The notes: generated by a model not told the origin, from the letters alone. A stretch of 37,274 nt of DNA from Deltaproteobacteria bacterium (GCA_026388765.1 JAPLJC010000161.1:1-37274), one strand, 5' to 3'. Positions 19,828 to 28,279 are shown, counted from the first letter of the stretch. Numbers and translations: made by a program.

Positions 19828-20499
19828 ATGCTGATCAAGGATTGGATGACCAAGGACCCCATCACCATCAATGACGACACCTCCATGATCAAGGCCATTC
19901 ATATCATGAATGAGCACCGCTTCCGGCGCTTACCGGTGGTGAGCCAGGGCAAGCTGGTGGGCCTGATCACCGACCGGGACCTGAAGGAGGCCTCACCCTC
20001 CAAGGCCACCACCCTGGACGTGCATGAATTGTACTATCTTTTGGCGGAGTTGCAGGTCGGCGAAATCATGAGCAAGAACCCCATCAGCGTCTCCCAGGAG
20101 GACACGGTGGAACGGGCGGCGCAACTGATGCTGGAGCACACCATTTCGGGGCTGCCGGTGGTGGACGCCGAGGGTCGGATAGTCGGCATCATCACCCAGT
20201 CGGACATCTTCCGGGCCTTCCTGCACGTTAGCGGCATCATCCAGGGCGGGGCGCAGTTTGCCGTGCGACTGGAAGACCGCCCCGGCGTCATCAAGGAGGT
20301 GGCGGACCTGATGCGGGCCCGCGGCGGCCGCCTGGTGAGCCTCATGACTTACTATCGCACCCCGGAGGAAAACGTCCGGGAGGTTTATATCCGGGTAAAA
20401 GGTCTCTCGCCTGAGACGGTGGTGGCCCTCCAGGCGGAACTGGCCGCCCGCTTCGAAATCCTTTACGTAATTCAGGAGGAGGCGGGCGGGGCGCAGTAG
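19828..20499 (+). CDS. CBS-pair protein with C-terminal ACT domain (AcuB-like)
   Basis: A 223-residue protein. CBS 1 (WMTKDPITINDDTSMIKAIH, GKLVGLITDRDLKE) and CBS 2 (IMSKNPISVSQEDTVERAAQ, GRIVGIITQSDIFRAFL) form a Bateman module, normally binding adenosine nucleotides. The C-terminal ~75 residues (FAVRLEDRPGVIKEVADLMR) are an ACT domain, normally binding an amino acid. This CBS-CBS-ACT order matches AcuB-like regulators. A GGAGAG ribosome-binding site precedes the ATG. It stands between dprA and a strong terminator, so it is probably last in its transcript. The regulated target is not evident. Confidence 0.85.
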   Translation: MLIKDWMTKDPITINDDTSMIKAIHIMNEHRFRRLPVVSQGKLVGLITDRDLKEASPSKATTLDVHELYYLLAELQVGEIMSKNPISVSQEDTVERAAQLMLEHTISGLPVVDAEGRIVGIITQSDIFRAFLHVSGIIQGGAQFAVRLEDRPGVIKEVADLMRARGGRLVSLMTYYRTPEENVREVYIRVKGLSPETVVALQAELAARFEILYVIQEEAGGAQ

Positions 20500-20540
20500 C
20501 AAAATCCCCAAGAAGACCCCCAGGACACCAAGGAAAAATC

Positions 20541-20584
20541 AAAAAAGGCAGGGTCGGCTTCACGCCCCCTGCCTTTTTCTTTTA
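20541..20584. terminator. Intrinsic (bidirectional) terminator between the CBS-ACT gene and icd
   Basis: AAAAAAGGCAGGG, a 13-base loop and CCCTGCCTTTTT followed by CTTTT. The A-run and T-run on the two sides suit termination of both convergent transcripts. Confidence 0.85.
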
Positions 20585-20618
20585 CGGAAAACGGAAAACT
20601 AAAAACGGAAAACTGTCT

Positions 20619-21833
20619 TTACATATGCTCAATCAACCCCTGCCCGAAGGCGGAGCAGGAGACCTCCTGGCTGCCGGGCAGCAGCCGGGCCAGGTCGTAG
20701 GTGGCGATCCCCGCCGCCAGGGTGCGGGGCAGGGCCTGGTGGATGAGCGCCGCGGCCTCGCCCCAGCCCAGGTACTCCAGAAGCATGGTCCCGGAGAGGA
20801 TGAGGGAGGTGGGGTTGACCTTATCCAGGCCGGCGTATTTGGGGGCGCTGCCGTGGGTGGCCTCGAAGATGGCGCAGTGGTCACCGATATTGGCCCCCGG
20901 GGCCATCCCCAGGCCCCCCACCTGGGCCGCCAGGGCGTCGGAGATGTAGTCGCCGTTCAAGTTCGGGGTGGCGATGACCTGGTACTCCGCCGGCCTGAGC
21001 AGCACCTGCTGGAAGAGATTATCCGCCAGCCGGTCCTTGAGGAGCACCGTGCCCGCCGGCACCACCCCATGGTAGCGGGTGGCCAGTTCCCCCTCATTGG
21101 TCACCAGATCGCCGAATTCCGCCGCCACCTCGTAGCCCCAGTTCTGGAAGGCCCCTTCGGTGTATTTCATGATATTGCCCTTGTGCATCAGGGTGACGGA
21201 GGCGCGGCTTTGCTCCACGGCGTATTTCAAGGCCATCCGGATCAGGCGCTTGCTGCACCGCTCCGTCATGGGCTTGATGCCGATGGCCGCGGTGGGGTCC
21301 AAAGAGCAGCCTAGCTCGGTGTTGAGGAAGGCGATGAGTTTCTGGGCCTCGGGGCTGGTGGCCGGCCACTCGATCCCGGCATAGAGGTCTTCGGTGTTTT
21401 CCCGGTAGATCACCATGTCGATCAACTCCGGCGCCTTCATGGGGCTGGGCACCCCGGTGTAATAGCGCACCGGCCGGATGCAGGCATACAGGTCCAGAAC
21501 CTGGCGCAGGGTGACGTTCAGGGAGCGGAAGCCGCCGCCGATGGGGGTGGTGAGAGGGCCCTTGAGGGCCACCCGGAATTCCCGGAGCGCCGTCAAGGAT
21601 TCCACCGGCATATAACTGCGGGTCTGCTTGAAGGCCTTTTCCCCGGCCAGGACCTCCTGCCAGGCGATTTGCCGTTGCTGGCCGTAGGCCTTGGCCACCG
21701 CCGCGTCCAGCACCGGCCGGGTGGCGGCCCAGATATCGGCGCCGGTGCCGTCCCCTTCGATGAACAGAACTATGGGGTTATCGGGGACTTGTAGCTCCCC
21801 GCCAGAAGTCGCAGTAATCTTTTCTCCAGCCAT
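20619..21833 (-). CDS. icd: Isocitrate dehydrogenase (NADP-type)
   Basis: Oxidises isocitrate to 2-oxoglutarate and CO2 in the TCA cycle, or runs in reverse in autotrophs. At 404 residues it is close to the E. coli enzyme. Substrate loop [10 protein letters not shown] carries the Ser that is phosphorylated in E. coli. [32 protein letters not shown], the metal-binding NLNGDYISD and the cofactor loop [15 protein letters not shown] are all present; the Lys-Tyr pair after HGSAP indicates NADP preference. An AGAGGG ribosome-binding site lies before the ATG at 21833. It is convergent with the CBS-ACT gene across the terminator. Confidence 0.96.
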   Translation of the reverse strand: MAGEKITATSGGELQVPDNPIVLFIEGDGTGADIWAATRPVLDAAVAKAYGQQRQIAWQEVLAGEKAFKQTRSYMPVESLTALREFRVALKGPLTTPIGGGFRSLNVTLRQVLDLYACIRPVRYYTGVPSPMKAPELIDMVIYRENTEDLYAGIEWPATSPEAQKLIAFLNTELGCSLDPTAAIGIKPMTERCSKRLIRMALKYAVEQSRASVTLMHKGNIMKYTEGAFQNWGYEVAAEFGDLVTNEGELATRYHGVVPAGTVLLKDRLADNLFQQVLLRPAEYQVIATPNLNGDYISDALAAQVGGLGMAPGANIGDHCAIFEATHGSAPKYAGLDKVNPTSLILSGTMLLEYLGWGEAAALIHQALPRTLAAGIATYDLARLLPGSQEVSCSAFGQGLIEHM

Positions 21834-21982
21834 GGTTTTCCCTCTTTAAAAAATTGTCTATTATTTCATCCTATTTTGGGCGCCGCTGCAAGTCATTCGT
21901 GCAGATTTACCCATGCGCTGCTGGAGATTTACCGCAGGGCCTGGCCTGGGAAGGTTCAGGATGGCAGCGCCCTCCGCTTCCC

Positions 21983-22010
21983 TTGCTTCACCCCTAAAAG
22001 TGATTATAGA
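21983..22010 (+). promoter_or_regulatory. Possible promoter of the rubredoxin-like gene
   Basis: TTGCTT (21983-21988), 16 bases and TATAGA (22005-22010), ending about 50 bases before the start codon. The match is moderate and based on wording only. Confidence 0.35.
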
Positions 22011-22062
22011 TAAGGCAGGTCGTCATAGAAGACCAAAACTTTAACAACCGGAGGCACCAGAA

Positions 22063-22236
22063 ATGAGCGGTAAAGAAGAGAAAAATTTCTGGAAATGCAG
22101 CAAATGCGGTTTTAGCGTGGTGGCGCCCACGCCACCCGAAGTCTGCCCGGAATGCAAAGAGGCCTGCGATTTTAAGAATGTCACCTGTTACTTGCCGGAC
22201 TGCGGTGGCCCTGACAACCCTGATCCGCGCCTGTAG
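22063..22236 (+). CDS. Small rubredoxin-like iron protein
   Basis: A 57-residue protein with a CCGGAGG ribosome-binding site 8 bases before its ATG. Two CxxC motifs (WKCSKCGF at 12-15 and CPECKEAC at 28-31) are spaced as in the short rubredoxin-like knuckles at the C-terminus of rubrerythrins, so it probably binds one Fe(Cys)4. Three more cysteines (35, 42, 47) follow. The C-terminal segment FKNVTCYLPDCGGPDNPDP recalls small rubredoxin-like proteins common in sulfate reducers and other anaerobes. It stands alone between icd and the UPF0280 cluster. An electron-transfer or oxidative-stress role is inference. Confidence 0.8.
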   Translation: MSGKEEKNFWKCSKCGFSVVAPTPPEVCPECKEACDFKNVTCYLPDCGGPDNPDPRL

Positions 22237-22323
22237 CCTAAGTGACTGATGCCAGGTGGTAATTGATTAGAGGCACCGGCATCTCACGGGAGTTGGCGAA
22301 GAGCCTCAACCAGACTTTGACAA

Positions 22324-22554
22324 TTAATCATAAGAGAATCGGCTGGCGGCAAAGCCCACCAGGGTGTGGATGATGAGGGCGGCGGCGCCCAGGAACAGCA
22401 AGGCTCCCAGGGGGTAGGCGATATATTTCAGCCGGGGCCGCTGCCGGAGGACGGCCTGAAGACGCACCAGGCCCTGTTGAAACGGTTCGGTGCAGAAGAA
22501 GAGGATCAGCAAAAAGCCGGCGACCAACAGCAGGGTTTCCAAGGCGCGGCTCAT
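22324..22554 (-). CDS. Small two-helix membrane protein of unknown function
   Basis: A 76-residue protein with two hydrophobic segments, about residues 5-21 (ETLLLVAGFLLILFFC) and 46-68 (YPLGALLFLGAAALIIHTL), joined by a basic loop (QAVLRQRPRLKYIA). The loop suggests both ends face the periplasm. An AAGAGA ribosome-binding site lies about 9 bases upstream of the ATG at 22554, and only 22 bases separate it from the UPF0280 stop, so the two are probably co-transcribed. I do not recognise the family. Confidence 0.6.
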   Translation of the reverse strand: MSRALETLLLVAGFLLILFFCTEPFQQGLVRLQAVLRQRPRLKYIAYPLGALLFLGAAALIIHTLVGFAASRFSYD

Positions 22555-22576
22555 CGGTAATTTTCTCTTGAGTCAC

Positions 22577-23308
22577 TCATCCGGCCAGGGGCACCAATTC
22601 CACCTGGCCCCAGGCCCCCAGCTTGTCGCCCACGATGACCACGGCCCCCAGGATTTCCGGCAGCGCCGCGGCCCACTCCAGGGCCGGTCCAATATCCCCG
22701 GCCTGCTGCACCCGGTTGCCCACGGCCGAGGCCGCGGCGTCCGCCAGGGCGGCGCTGAGAGCCAGCACACAGGCGGCGTCGGCCCGGCCGAAGCTGAAAG
22801 AATGGCCCACCGTGCCCGAGGAGGTGCACACCCCCAGGGGGGTTAACTCGGGAGCGATCCGCAGGCCCACCCGGTGGCTCAGGGGGGATTTGCCGGCAAA
22901 CAGGGATACGGTGGCCGGAGAGGCGAGCTTCAGGTAAATATCGCCGCCGTTTTCGACGATGACCTCGGCGCTTAAAGGCTCCAGAGCCTGGCCCACCCGT
23001 TCCGCCAGGGCCCCGGCCACCGCGGCCATGGGGCCGACCCCGGCCTTCCGGGCAGCCGCGATCATCTCCCGCACCACCGGCGGGGCAAAGGGGTCCTCCG
23101 GCCAGGGGGTCAGGGTCGTGAGAAACTCCGGCTGCCCGGCGATGTAGGCCTCCAACTGCCGCCGCTCCTGGAGCACTACTTCTCGCACCTCCCATGAGAG
23201 GTCTCGGCCGGCCAGGACCCAGAGGTCGGTCTCTTTGACGGCCACTCGGAAGCCCACCAGGCCCGGCCGGGCCATGCGGGTGCGGTAGGTGCGGGGTTCA
23301 TAGGTCAT
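22577..23308 (-). CDS. UPF0280 family protein (ApbE-like fold)
   Basis: A 243-residue protein of the UPF0280 family, distantly related to ApbE FAD:protein transferases and found mainly in methanogens and anaerobic Desulfobacterota. Recognisable blocks are ETDLWVLAG, ARKAGVGPMAAVAGALAERVG, VIVENGGDIYLK, GVCTSSGTVGHSFSFGRADA and ALADAAASAVGNRV. The conserved Asp and Ser/Thr-Gly residues suggest a nucleotide or flavin site, but no activity is established. It follows rsmA across an inverted repeat and precedes the small membrane protein. The ATG at 23308 has GGAAAG upstream. Confidence 0.85.
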   Translation of the reverse strand: MTYEPRTYRTRMARPGLVGFRVAVKETDLWVLAGRDLSWEVREVVLQERRQLEAYIAGQPEFLTTLTPWPEDPFAPPVVREMIAAARKAGVGPMAAVAGALAERVGQALEPLSAEVIVENGGDIYLKLASPATVSLFAGKSPLSHRVGLRIAPELTPLGVCTSSGTVGHSFSFGRADAACVLALSAALADAAASAVGNRVQQAGDIGPALEWAAALPEILGAVVIVGDKLGAWGQVELVPLAG

Positions 23309-23339
23309 TTTAAGCTTTCCGCGATCAGCTATTTACTCG

Positions 23340-23406
23340 GTAGCCGCAGGCTTTAGCCTGCGTTTAAACAACTCGCAAACCGGCGCAGGCTAAAGCCTGC
23401 GGCTAC
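23340..23406. repeat. Dispersed inverted repeat, GTAGCCGCAGGCTTTAGCC family
   Basis: GTAGCCGCAGGCTTTAGCCT is mirrored exactly by AGGCTAAAGCCTGCGGCTAC, with about 22 bases between the arms. It fills most of the space between rsmA and the UPF0280 gene and would make a strong stem in their mRNA. There is no T-run. Confidence 0.85.
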
Positions 23407-23412
23407 CAGTGA

Positions 23413-24273
23413 TCAATCTTTGCTCAGCTCCGACATTTTATTACTAAGGGCGACAAACTCTGCTAGGGAAAGAGTCTCCCCCCGCCGCCCCGGATCGATG
23501 TTCAGCTCCGCGAAAATGGCTCGCATTTGCTCTGGGCTGAGGCCGAAGTCCGCGGCCTTAGCCGTCAGGGTGTTGTTCAGGGTCTTACGGCGCTGGCCGA
23601 AGGCGGCCTTCACCACTTGCGCCAAGAGCGCCGGGTCTTGGGCCGGAGGCGAGGCCGCGGCGGGCGTCAGCCTCAGGACCACCGAATCTACCTGGGGCGG
23701 CGGGTAAAAATTGGCCGGCCCCAGGGAAAATAAGCGTTGGCTGGCGAAATGATACGTCAGCAGCACAGAAAGGATGCCGTAATCTTTGGTGCCCGGCCGG
23801 GCTAAGAGGCGCGCCCCGACCTCCTGTTGCATCATCAGCACCGCCCGGCTGACGGCTTCCTTTTCTGCCATCAGCTTGAAGAGCAGGGGCGAGGTGATCT
23901 GGTAGGGCAAATTGCCGACCACCGCCACGGGCCGGCCCAATTCCCGGCTGAGCCCCAGGAAGTCGAACTTCAGGACATCCTGGCAGAGCACTTCCACCTC
24001 CGGGGCCTCCGGGAAGATTTCCTCCCGTAAAAATTCCGCCAGGGCCGGGTCCCGCTCCAGGGCCACCACCCGGCGGGCCTCTTGGGCCAGGTAAACAGTT
24101 AGGGCCCCAAGGCCGGCGCCGATCTCCACCACGGTCTCATCACCCCCGAGCTTCAGGGCATCCACAATGCGCCGGGCCTGGTGGGGGTGCACCAGGAAGT
24201 TCTGGCCCAGGGTTTTCTTAGGCCTTAGGCCCAGACGCTGCAGGAGGATTTTGGGAGAGGAGGTTAGGGACAC
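23413..24273 (-). CDS. rsmA: 16S rRNA A1518/A1519 dimethyltransferase
   Basis: Also called KsgA; dimethylates two adjacent adenosines in helix 45 of 16S rRNA late in small-subunit assembly. The 286 residues carry RPKKTLGQNFLVHP at the N-terminus, SAM motif I VVEIGAGLGALTVYL, and the catalytic motif IV NLPYQITSPLLFKL (N-L-P-Y). The C-terminal region AFGQRRKTLNNTL is also typical. The start is a GTG at 24273, inside the end of the DUF2062 gene; the 56-base overlap is supported because conserved residues begin about a dozen codons in. Confidence 0.96.
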   Translation of the reverse strand: MSLTSSPKILLQRLGLRPKKTLGQNFLVHPHQARRIVDALKLGGDETVVEIGAGLGALTVYLAQEARRVVALERDPALAEFLREEIFPEAPEVEVLCQDVLKFDFLGLSRELGRPVAVVGNLPYQITSPLLFKLMAEKEAVSRAVLMMQQEVGARLLARPGTKDYGILSVLLTYHFASQRLFSLGPANFYPPPQVDSVVLRLTPAAASPPAQDPALLAQVVKAAFGQRRKTLNNTLTAKAADFGLSPEQMRAIFAELNIDPGRRGETLSLAEFVALSNKMSELSKD

Positions 24274-24727
24274 TGGCAGCCTTTCGCGCCTTGAGGCGGC
24301 GATAACGCTTGATGATCCACCTGGTCAAAAAATAGGAGGCGATGGCCGGGGGGATGGCGATAATGACGCCCCCCAATTGCAGGGCCAGACCTCCCCGCCA
24401 GATAAGATCCATACAATCGGCGAAGCAGTAAGTCTCCGGGAGCCTCAAGGGCGCCCCCTGGTGCAGCAAGAAATGTCCCACCTTAAAGGCCGCCAGGTAG
24501 AGGATGGGGATAGTCAGCGGGTTCATAATCTGTATGCCCAGAAAGGCGGTGACCGGGGAAATTCTGAGGAGAGGGGCCAGGAACAGGATGGACACGAAGT
24601 GGAAAGGGATGGTGGGGGTGATACCGATAAAAATCCCCAAGGCCATACCCCAGGCCAGCTTCCGGGGATCATCCTGGAGGCGCAGAAATTTGAGCCAATG
24701 GTAACGTAAGGTGCGCTTGATGGACAT
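24218..24727 (-). CDS. DUF2062 membrane protein
   Basis: A 169-residue protein with the DUF2062 pattern: DDPRKLAWGMALGIFIGITP-T-PFHF near the N-terminus, then NPLTIPILYLAAFKVG, and a C-terminal hydrophobic helix (LGGVIIAIPPAIASYFLTRW) with a basic tail. Three or four membrane segments are likely. The family often accompanies glycosyltransferase or lipid genes, but its role is not settled. It begins 6 bases after the acyl-CoA ligase stop and overlaps rsmA, so the three form one operon. Confidence 0.85.
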   Translation of the reverse strand: MSIKRTLRYHWLKFLRLQDDPRKLAWGMALGIFIGITPTIPFHFVSILFLAPLLRISPVTAFLGIQIMNPLTIPILYLAAFKVGHFLLHQGAPLRLPETYCFADCMDLIWRGGLALQLGGVIIAIPPAIASYFLTRWIIKRYRRLKARKAASVPNLLSQNPPAASGPKA

Positions 24728-24733
24728 AGAAGG

Positions 24734-26395
24734 TTAGGTCCCGTTCCCGGCGCTAGCCTCTTCCCGCAGCAGCCGGCGCAGCACTTTGCCCACCAGGCTT
24801 TTCGGCAGTTCGGCGCGGAATTCGATGCTGTGGGGGACTTTGTAGACCGCTAGTTGCTGCCGGCAGAAATCCTGGATTTCCGGAACGCTCAATTCCAGGC
24901 CATCCCGGGGCACGATGACCACCTTGACGATCTCGCCCCGGTAGGCATCCGGCACCCCGAAGGCCACCGCCTCCTGCACCCCCGGAAACTGGTAAAGCAC
25001 CTCTTCCACCTCCCGGGGATAGATATTGTAACCCCCGGAAATGATCAAATCTTTTTTGCGCTCCACGATATAAAAATAACCGTCTTCATCCCTCCGGGCC
25101 AGGTCGCCGGTATAGAGCCAGCCATCCCTGAGAGCCGCCTCGGTTTCCTGGGGATTTTGCCAGTAGCCCTGCATCACCTGGGGCCCCTGAATAGCCAGTT
25201 CACCCACCTCGCCGGGGTCCAATTCCCGGGTCCCGGTCTCCTGGTCCATCACCTTCGCCAGGGTGCCGGGCAGCGGCATCCCCATGCTGCCCAAAGGCCT
25301 TTTGCCCTTGACGGGATTGAAGTGGGTCACCGGGCCGGCTTCGGTGAGGCCGTAGCCCTCCAGCATCCGGCAGCCGCTGAGGCCTTCGAAGCGGTCCCGC
25401 ACCTCGACGGGCAGGGGGGCCGAGCCGCTGATGGCCCCCCAGAGCGCCGACAGATCCACCTTAGCCAGTCGGGGATCGTTGATCAAGGCCACAAAGAGGG
25501 TTGGCACCCCAGGCAGCATGGTGGGCCGATATCTGTGCAACATCTTGATGAAGCCGTTGATCTCGAAGCGGGGCAGGACGATGATCTGCGCTCCCTGGGA
25601 CATGGGCCAGTTGAGGCAGGCGGTGAGGCCGAAGGAGTGGGCAAAGGGGAGCAGGCCCACCAGCCGCTCTTCGCCGAAGCGCACTTGGGGCAGCCAGGCG
25701 TTGACCTGGGCCACGTTGGCCATGAGGTTGCCGTGGCTGAGGCGGGCCGCCTTGGGGGTGCCGGTGGTGCCGCCGGTATAGAGCAAGACCGCCAGGTCCT
25801 CGACCCCGGGCCGGGGCGCCGCCGCCAGCGGGGGCTGGGCCAGCAAGGCTCGCCAACCGAAACGGCCCGGAGCAGCCCGAAAACCCATGGCCAAGCCCTG
25901 CCGCCAAGCCTTTAAGGGGTAAAGCCAGCTCAGGGGCCAGGGGAGCGCGTCCGTGAGGCTGGTGACGATTAGGTGAGTCAGCCCCGGGAACGCCTCCACC
26001 TTGGGCAGGAGGTGATCCAGGACCACCAGGCGCCGGGCCCCGGAATTGCTGAGCTGCTGGGCCAATTCCTTGGCGCTCAGCAAGGGGTTTAACGGCACCA
26101 CCACCGCGCCGAGGCGCAGGGCGGCATGATAGGCCACCACGAACTGCGGACAATTGGGGAGCAGGATGGCCAGACGTTCGCCCGGCGCCAGCCCCTGGCC
26201 TTTGAAGGCCTGGGCCAGGCGCGCCGCCATCTCCGCTAGCTGCCGGTAGGAAAAGTTCCGGCCGAAAAATACCAGGGCCGGGGCCTGGGGAGTTTTGGCC
26301 GCGGCGTCAAGCAACAGCTCGGGCACCGAGGTCTTGACCGGCTCTACGGTTAGGGGCACGCCCGGGTCGTATTGCGGCGCCCAAGGTAGGGTCAT
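24734..26395 (-). CDS. Long-chain fatty acid/acyl-CoA ligase (AMP-forming, FadD-like)
   Basis: Activates a carboxylic acid, probably a fatty acid, through an acyl-adenylate to the CoA thioester. I place the start at the ATG ending at 26395 (553 residues); an upstream ATG at 26455 would start within an inverted repeat. ANL-superfamily motifs are all visible: A3 LLYTGGTTGTPKAA, A5 YGLTEAGPVTHFNP, A7 GWLYTGDLARRDEDG, A8 RKKDLIISGGYNIYPREVEE, and the A10 lysine at SLVGKVLRR. The length and GYNIYPREVEEVL wording point to the long- or medium-chain group; the exact chain length cannot be read from sequence. It heads the ligase-DUF2062-rsmA operon. Confidence 0.9.
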   Translation of the reverse strand: MTLPWAPQYDPGVPLTVEPVKTSVPELLLDAAAKTPQAPALVFFGRNFSYRQLAEMAARLAQAFKGQGLAPGERLAILLPNCPQFVVAYHAALRLGAVVVPLNPLLSAKELAQQLSNSGARRLVVLDHLLPKVEAFPGLTHLIVTSLTDALPWPLSWLYPLKAWRQGLAMGFRAAPGRFGWRALLAQPPLAAAPRPGVEDLAVLLYTGGTTGTPKAARLSHGNLMANVAQVNAWLPQVRFGEERLVGLLPFAHSFGLTACLNWPMSQGAQIIVLPRFEINGFIKMLHRYRPTMLPGVPTLFVALINDPRLAKVDLSALWGAISGSAPLPVEVRDRFEGLSGCRMLEGYGLTEAGPVTHFNPVKGKRPLGSMGMPLPGTLAKVMDQETGTRELDPGEVGELAIQGPQVMQGYWQNPQETEAALRDGWLYTGDLARRDEDGYFYIVERKKDLIISGGYNIYPREVEEVLYQFPGVQEAVAFGVPDAYRGEIVKVVIVPRDGLELSVPEIQDFCRQQLAVYKVPHSIEFRAELPKSLVGKVLRRLLREEASAGNGT

Positions 26396-26414
26396 GGGCG
26401 TTAGGTCTCCCTTA

Positions 26415-26497
26415 GACGGAAGACGGGGGACGGGGGACCGGAAAAAATACTGCACCTGTTTGGGATCCCCGGTCTCCCGTCTCCGGTCTCCGGTCTT
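26415..26497. repeat. Imperfect inverted repeat, GACGGGGGACCGG / CCGGTCTCCCGTC
   Basis: GACGGAAGACGGGGGACGGG plus GACCGG on the left, and CCCCGGTCTCCCGTCTCCGG plus TCTCCGGTC on the right. It occupies the space between the acyl-CoA ligase start and the FKBP stop. Confidence 0.65.
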
Positions 26498-26512
26498 TTA
26501 GCTGATCGCTAT

Positions 26513-27025
26513 TCAATGGGAGTGAGAGCCGCCTTCGCCGCAATGGGAGCAGGAGCAGCCCTCCTGAGACTCGTGCCCTGCCAGATCTTCCGGGGTGGCT
26601 TCCCGCACCTGGCGCACCGACAAGGTGACCTCCAGATCTTTGCCGGCCAGCGGATGGTTAAAATCGATGATCACCACGTCGTCCTTCACTTCCTGGACGA
26701 TGAAATAGACCGCCTGCCCCTCGTCGTTTTCGGTCTCGAACACCAGCCCCGGTTTCAACTCCAGATCCGGCGCAAAATCGGCGCGGGGCACCTCCATTAC
26801 CAATTCCTGGTCAAATTCCCCATAGGCTTGTTCGGCGCTGAGATGCACCACCTTCTGGTCACCTTGCTCCAGCCCGATCATGGCTTCTTCCATCCCCGGC
26901 GGCATCGCTCCCCAGCCCATGCAGAAGGAAATCTCTTCAGGCTGGCCGCTGGGCGGATAGGTCTCCTGCTCTCCCATGCGGATCAGATAATCAATGGTAA
27001 CAAAAGAGCTTTTCTCGATTTTCAT
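26513..27025 (-). CDS. slyD: SlyD-type FKBP peptidyl-prolyl isomerase with metal-binding tail
   Basis: A 170-residue cytoplasmic prolyl isomerase/chaperone. The FKBP core starts FVTIDYLIRMG and contains GMEEAMIGLEQGDQK, the point where the IF (insert-in-flap) chaperone domain begins. After that domain, VVIIDFNHPLAGKDL gives the family signature. The C-terminus is a Cys/His-rich tail (HESQEGCSCSHCGEGGSHSH) like the nickel-binding tail of E. coli SlyD, which helps mature nickel hydrogenases. An AGGAGA ribosome-binding site precedes the ATG at 27025. A role in metal-enzyme maturation is inference from the tail. Confidence 0.9.
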   Translation of the reverse strand: MKIEKSSFVTIDYLIRMGEQETYPPSGQPEEISFCMGWGAMPPGMEEAMIGLEQGDQKVVHLSAEQAYGEFDQELVMEVPRADFAPDLELKPGLVFETENDEGQAVYFIVQEVKDDVVIIDFNHPLAGKDLEVTLSVRQVREATPEDLAGHESQEGCSCSHCGEGGSHSH

Positions 27026-27190
27026 ACGGTTCTCCTGAGGCAGGAGGCACCTCCGCCATTAATAATTTAGTAGATGGGTATCGGGAAGGTCGGCGATCCC
27101 ACCGGGTTGCTTTCGTGGCAGGCCGCACCCGGTCTGCTGCGGGGGAAAAAGGGCTGCGGCAGTGATGGGCTGGCGCTACCGGACTCTCCT

Positions 27191-27832
27191 TTAAGGCTTG
27201 GTGCCCATGATGATCCGGCCGGTATTCAGCAGATTACAGCGCACCGCCTCCTGGACGCTGATGCCCGCTTCATTCATCGCCTTGATAACGTCCAGATCGG
27301 TGGTAAAGCCGATGCGGACAAACAACGGGGCCATCACGTCCTCAACCCGGCCCCAGAGACTGCCGTTCTGGCTGCGGGTATGGTTCACCGCGATAATCTG
27401 GCCGCCCGGCTTGACCACCCGGAGGATCTCCCGGCAGACCTTGTGAGGGTCTTGCACTGTAGTGATGACAAAGGCAGCCATGACCACATCGAAATGATTG
27501 TCGGGGAATTCCAGGTTGGTGGCATCCATCACCTGCAGGTGAAAGCGGCTGCCGCTGTTGAGGTTGGCTGCCTTTTTCCGCGCTTCCTCGATCATGGCGG
27601 CGGAGATGTCGATGCCCACGAAGTCGGTCCGGGGCGGATAAAATTCCAGGGTCGAGCCGGGGCCAACACCGATTTCCAAGACCCTCTGGTCAGGCCGGCG
27701 GGATAGATAATTAAAGGCCTTGCGACGGCCGGGGCCTAATAGTTTACCAAAGACCCAATCATAAAACGGACAGTAAAACGAATAGAGCTTCTCCATGTAG
27801 CCGGGATTCACTCTGGATTTCCTGGAACTCAT
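27191..27832 (-). CDS. SAM-dependent methyltransferase, PmtA/UbiE-like
   Basis: A 213-residue class I methyltransferase. Motif I is VLEIGVGPGSTLEFYP, followed by the acidic strand end FVGIDIS, motif II around MDATNLEFPDNHFDVVMAAF, and LRVVKPGGQIIAVNH. The N-terminus SFYCPFYDWVFGKLLGPGRR and the ending resemble bacterial phosphatidylethanolamine N-methyltransferases of the PmtA type, so phospholipid headgroup methylation is the best guess; a quinone or small-molecule methyltransferase is possible. An AGAGGAT ribosome-binding site precedes the ATG at 27832. Confidence 0.75.
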   Translation of the reverse strand: MSSRKSRVNPGYMEKLYSFYCPFYDWVFGKLLGPGRRKAFNYLSRRPDQRVLEIGVGPGSTLEFYPPRTDFVGIDISAAMIEEARKKAANLNSGSRFHLQVMDATNLEFPDNHFDVVMAAFVITTVQDPHKVCREILRVVKPGGQIIAVNHTRSQNGSLWGRVEDVMAPLFVRIGFTTDLDVIKAMNEAGISVQEAVRCNLLNTGRIIMGTKP

Positions 27833-27921
27833 AGATTATCCTCTTTCAGCCTCAAAGTTATGGGATGACTGGGCGTCCTCGGCAGCTTGAGGAACGGCGA
27901 ACCTTTTTTCACAAATAAGCT

Positions 27922-27951
27922 ATTCTATCTGAACGCGCTGGAAAAAGTAAA
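27922..27951 (-). promoter_or_regulatory. Possible promoter of the methyltransferase gene
   Basis: On the minus strand, TTTACT (27951-27946), 18 bases and TAGAAT (27927-27922), about 90 bases before the start codon. Confidence 0.3.
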
Positions 27952-27967
27952 CTATAAAATTCCCGGC

Positions 27968-28279
27968 TCAGCCGGGCCTCGAGTCAGAGTCGCGACAAAT
28001 TAGCACCTCCCAGGTGTCCCGGGCATAGTGATACTGGAGAAGATAGCGGCGAGTGTCATTGGCGGTGGCGCTGAAGCAGAGATTTTCCGGTTCCTGCCAG
28101 CGGCTCACCACCTGGCGCACCTCCAACCATTCCCCTTGCCAGGTGAAGCGCCGGGGGCGTTCATGGACCCGGTAACCCGAATAGGTCTCTACCTGGCAGG
28201 GCTGCAAGCCGGGCCGGTCTTGGGCGGCAGACCCCGGCCCTCCCCCGGGAAATAGCCCTTCCCTTATAACAACTACCAA
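27968..28279 (-). CDS. Small DUF6504-like protein
   Basis: Up to 103 residues. The core YSGYRVHERPRRFTWQGEWL, EVRQVVSRWQEP and YLLQYHYARDTWEVL resembles small uncharacterised proteins (DUF6504-like) in which an RRF-beta strand and a W-E-V-R-x-V-x-x-R-W segment are conserved. No function is known. The start is uncertain: the TTG at 28279 lacks a ribosome-binding site, and an internal TTG at 28207 would leave a 79-residue protein that still contains the conserved core. A good promoter lies upstream at 28341-28369. Confidence 0.5.
   Translation of the reverse strand: MVVVIREGLFPGGGPGSAAQDRPGLQPCQVETYSGYRVHERPRRFTWQGEWLEVRQVVSRWQEPENLCFSATANDTRRYLLQYHYARDTWEVLICRDSDSRPG

Noticed and set aside
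24854-25915. A 353-codon plus-strand frame opposite the acyl-CoA ligase
   Set aside because: Its His/Gly/Gln-rich composition mirrors ligase codons, and the ligase motifs are complete on the minus strand.
27060-27190. Possible cobalamin-like riboswitch upstream of the FKBP gene (GGGAAGG and GGCAGGCC words)
   Set aside because: The order and pairing of a riboswitch core are not present, and the adjacent genes are not cobalamin-related.
27074-27706. A 210-codon plus-strand frame opposite the methyltransferase
   Set aside because: Mostly the complement of the SAM-methyltransferase gene; the first 40 codons outside it match nothing I know.
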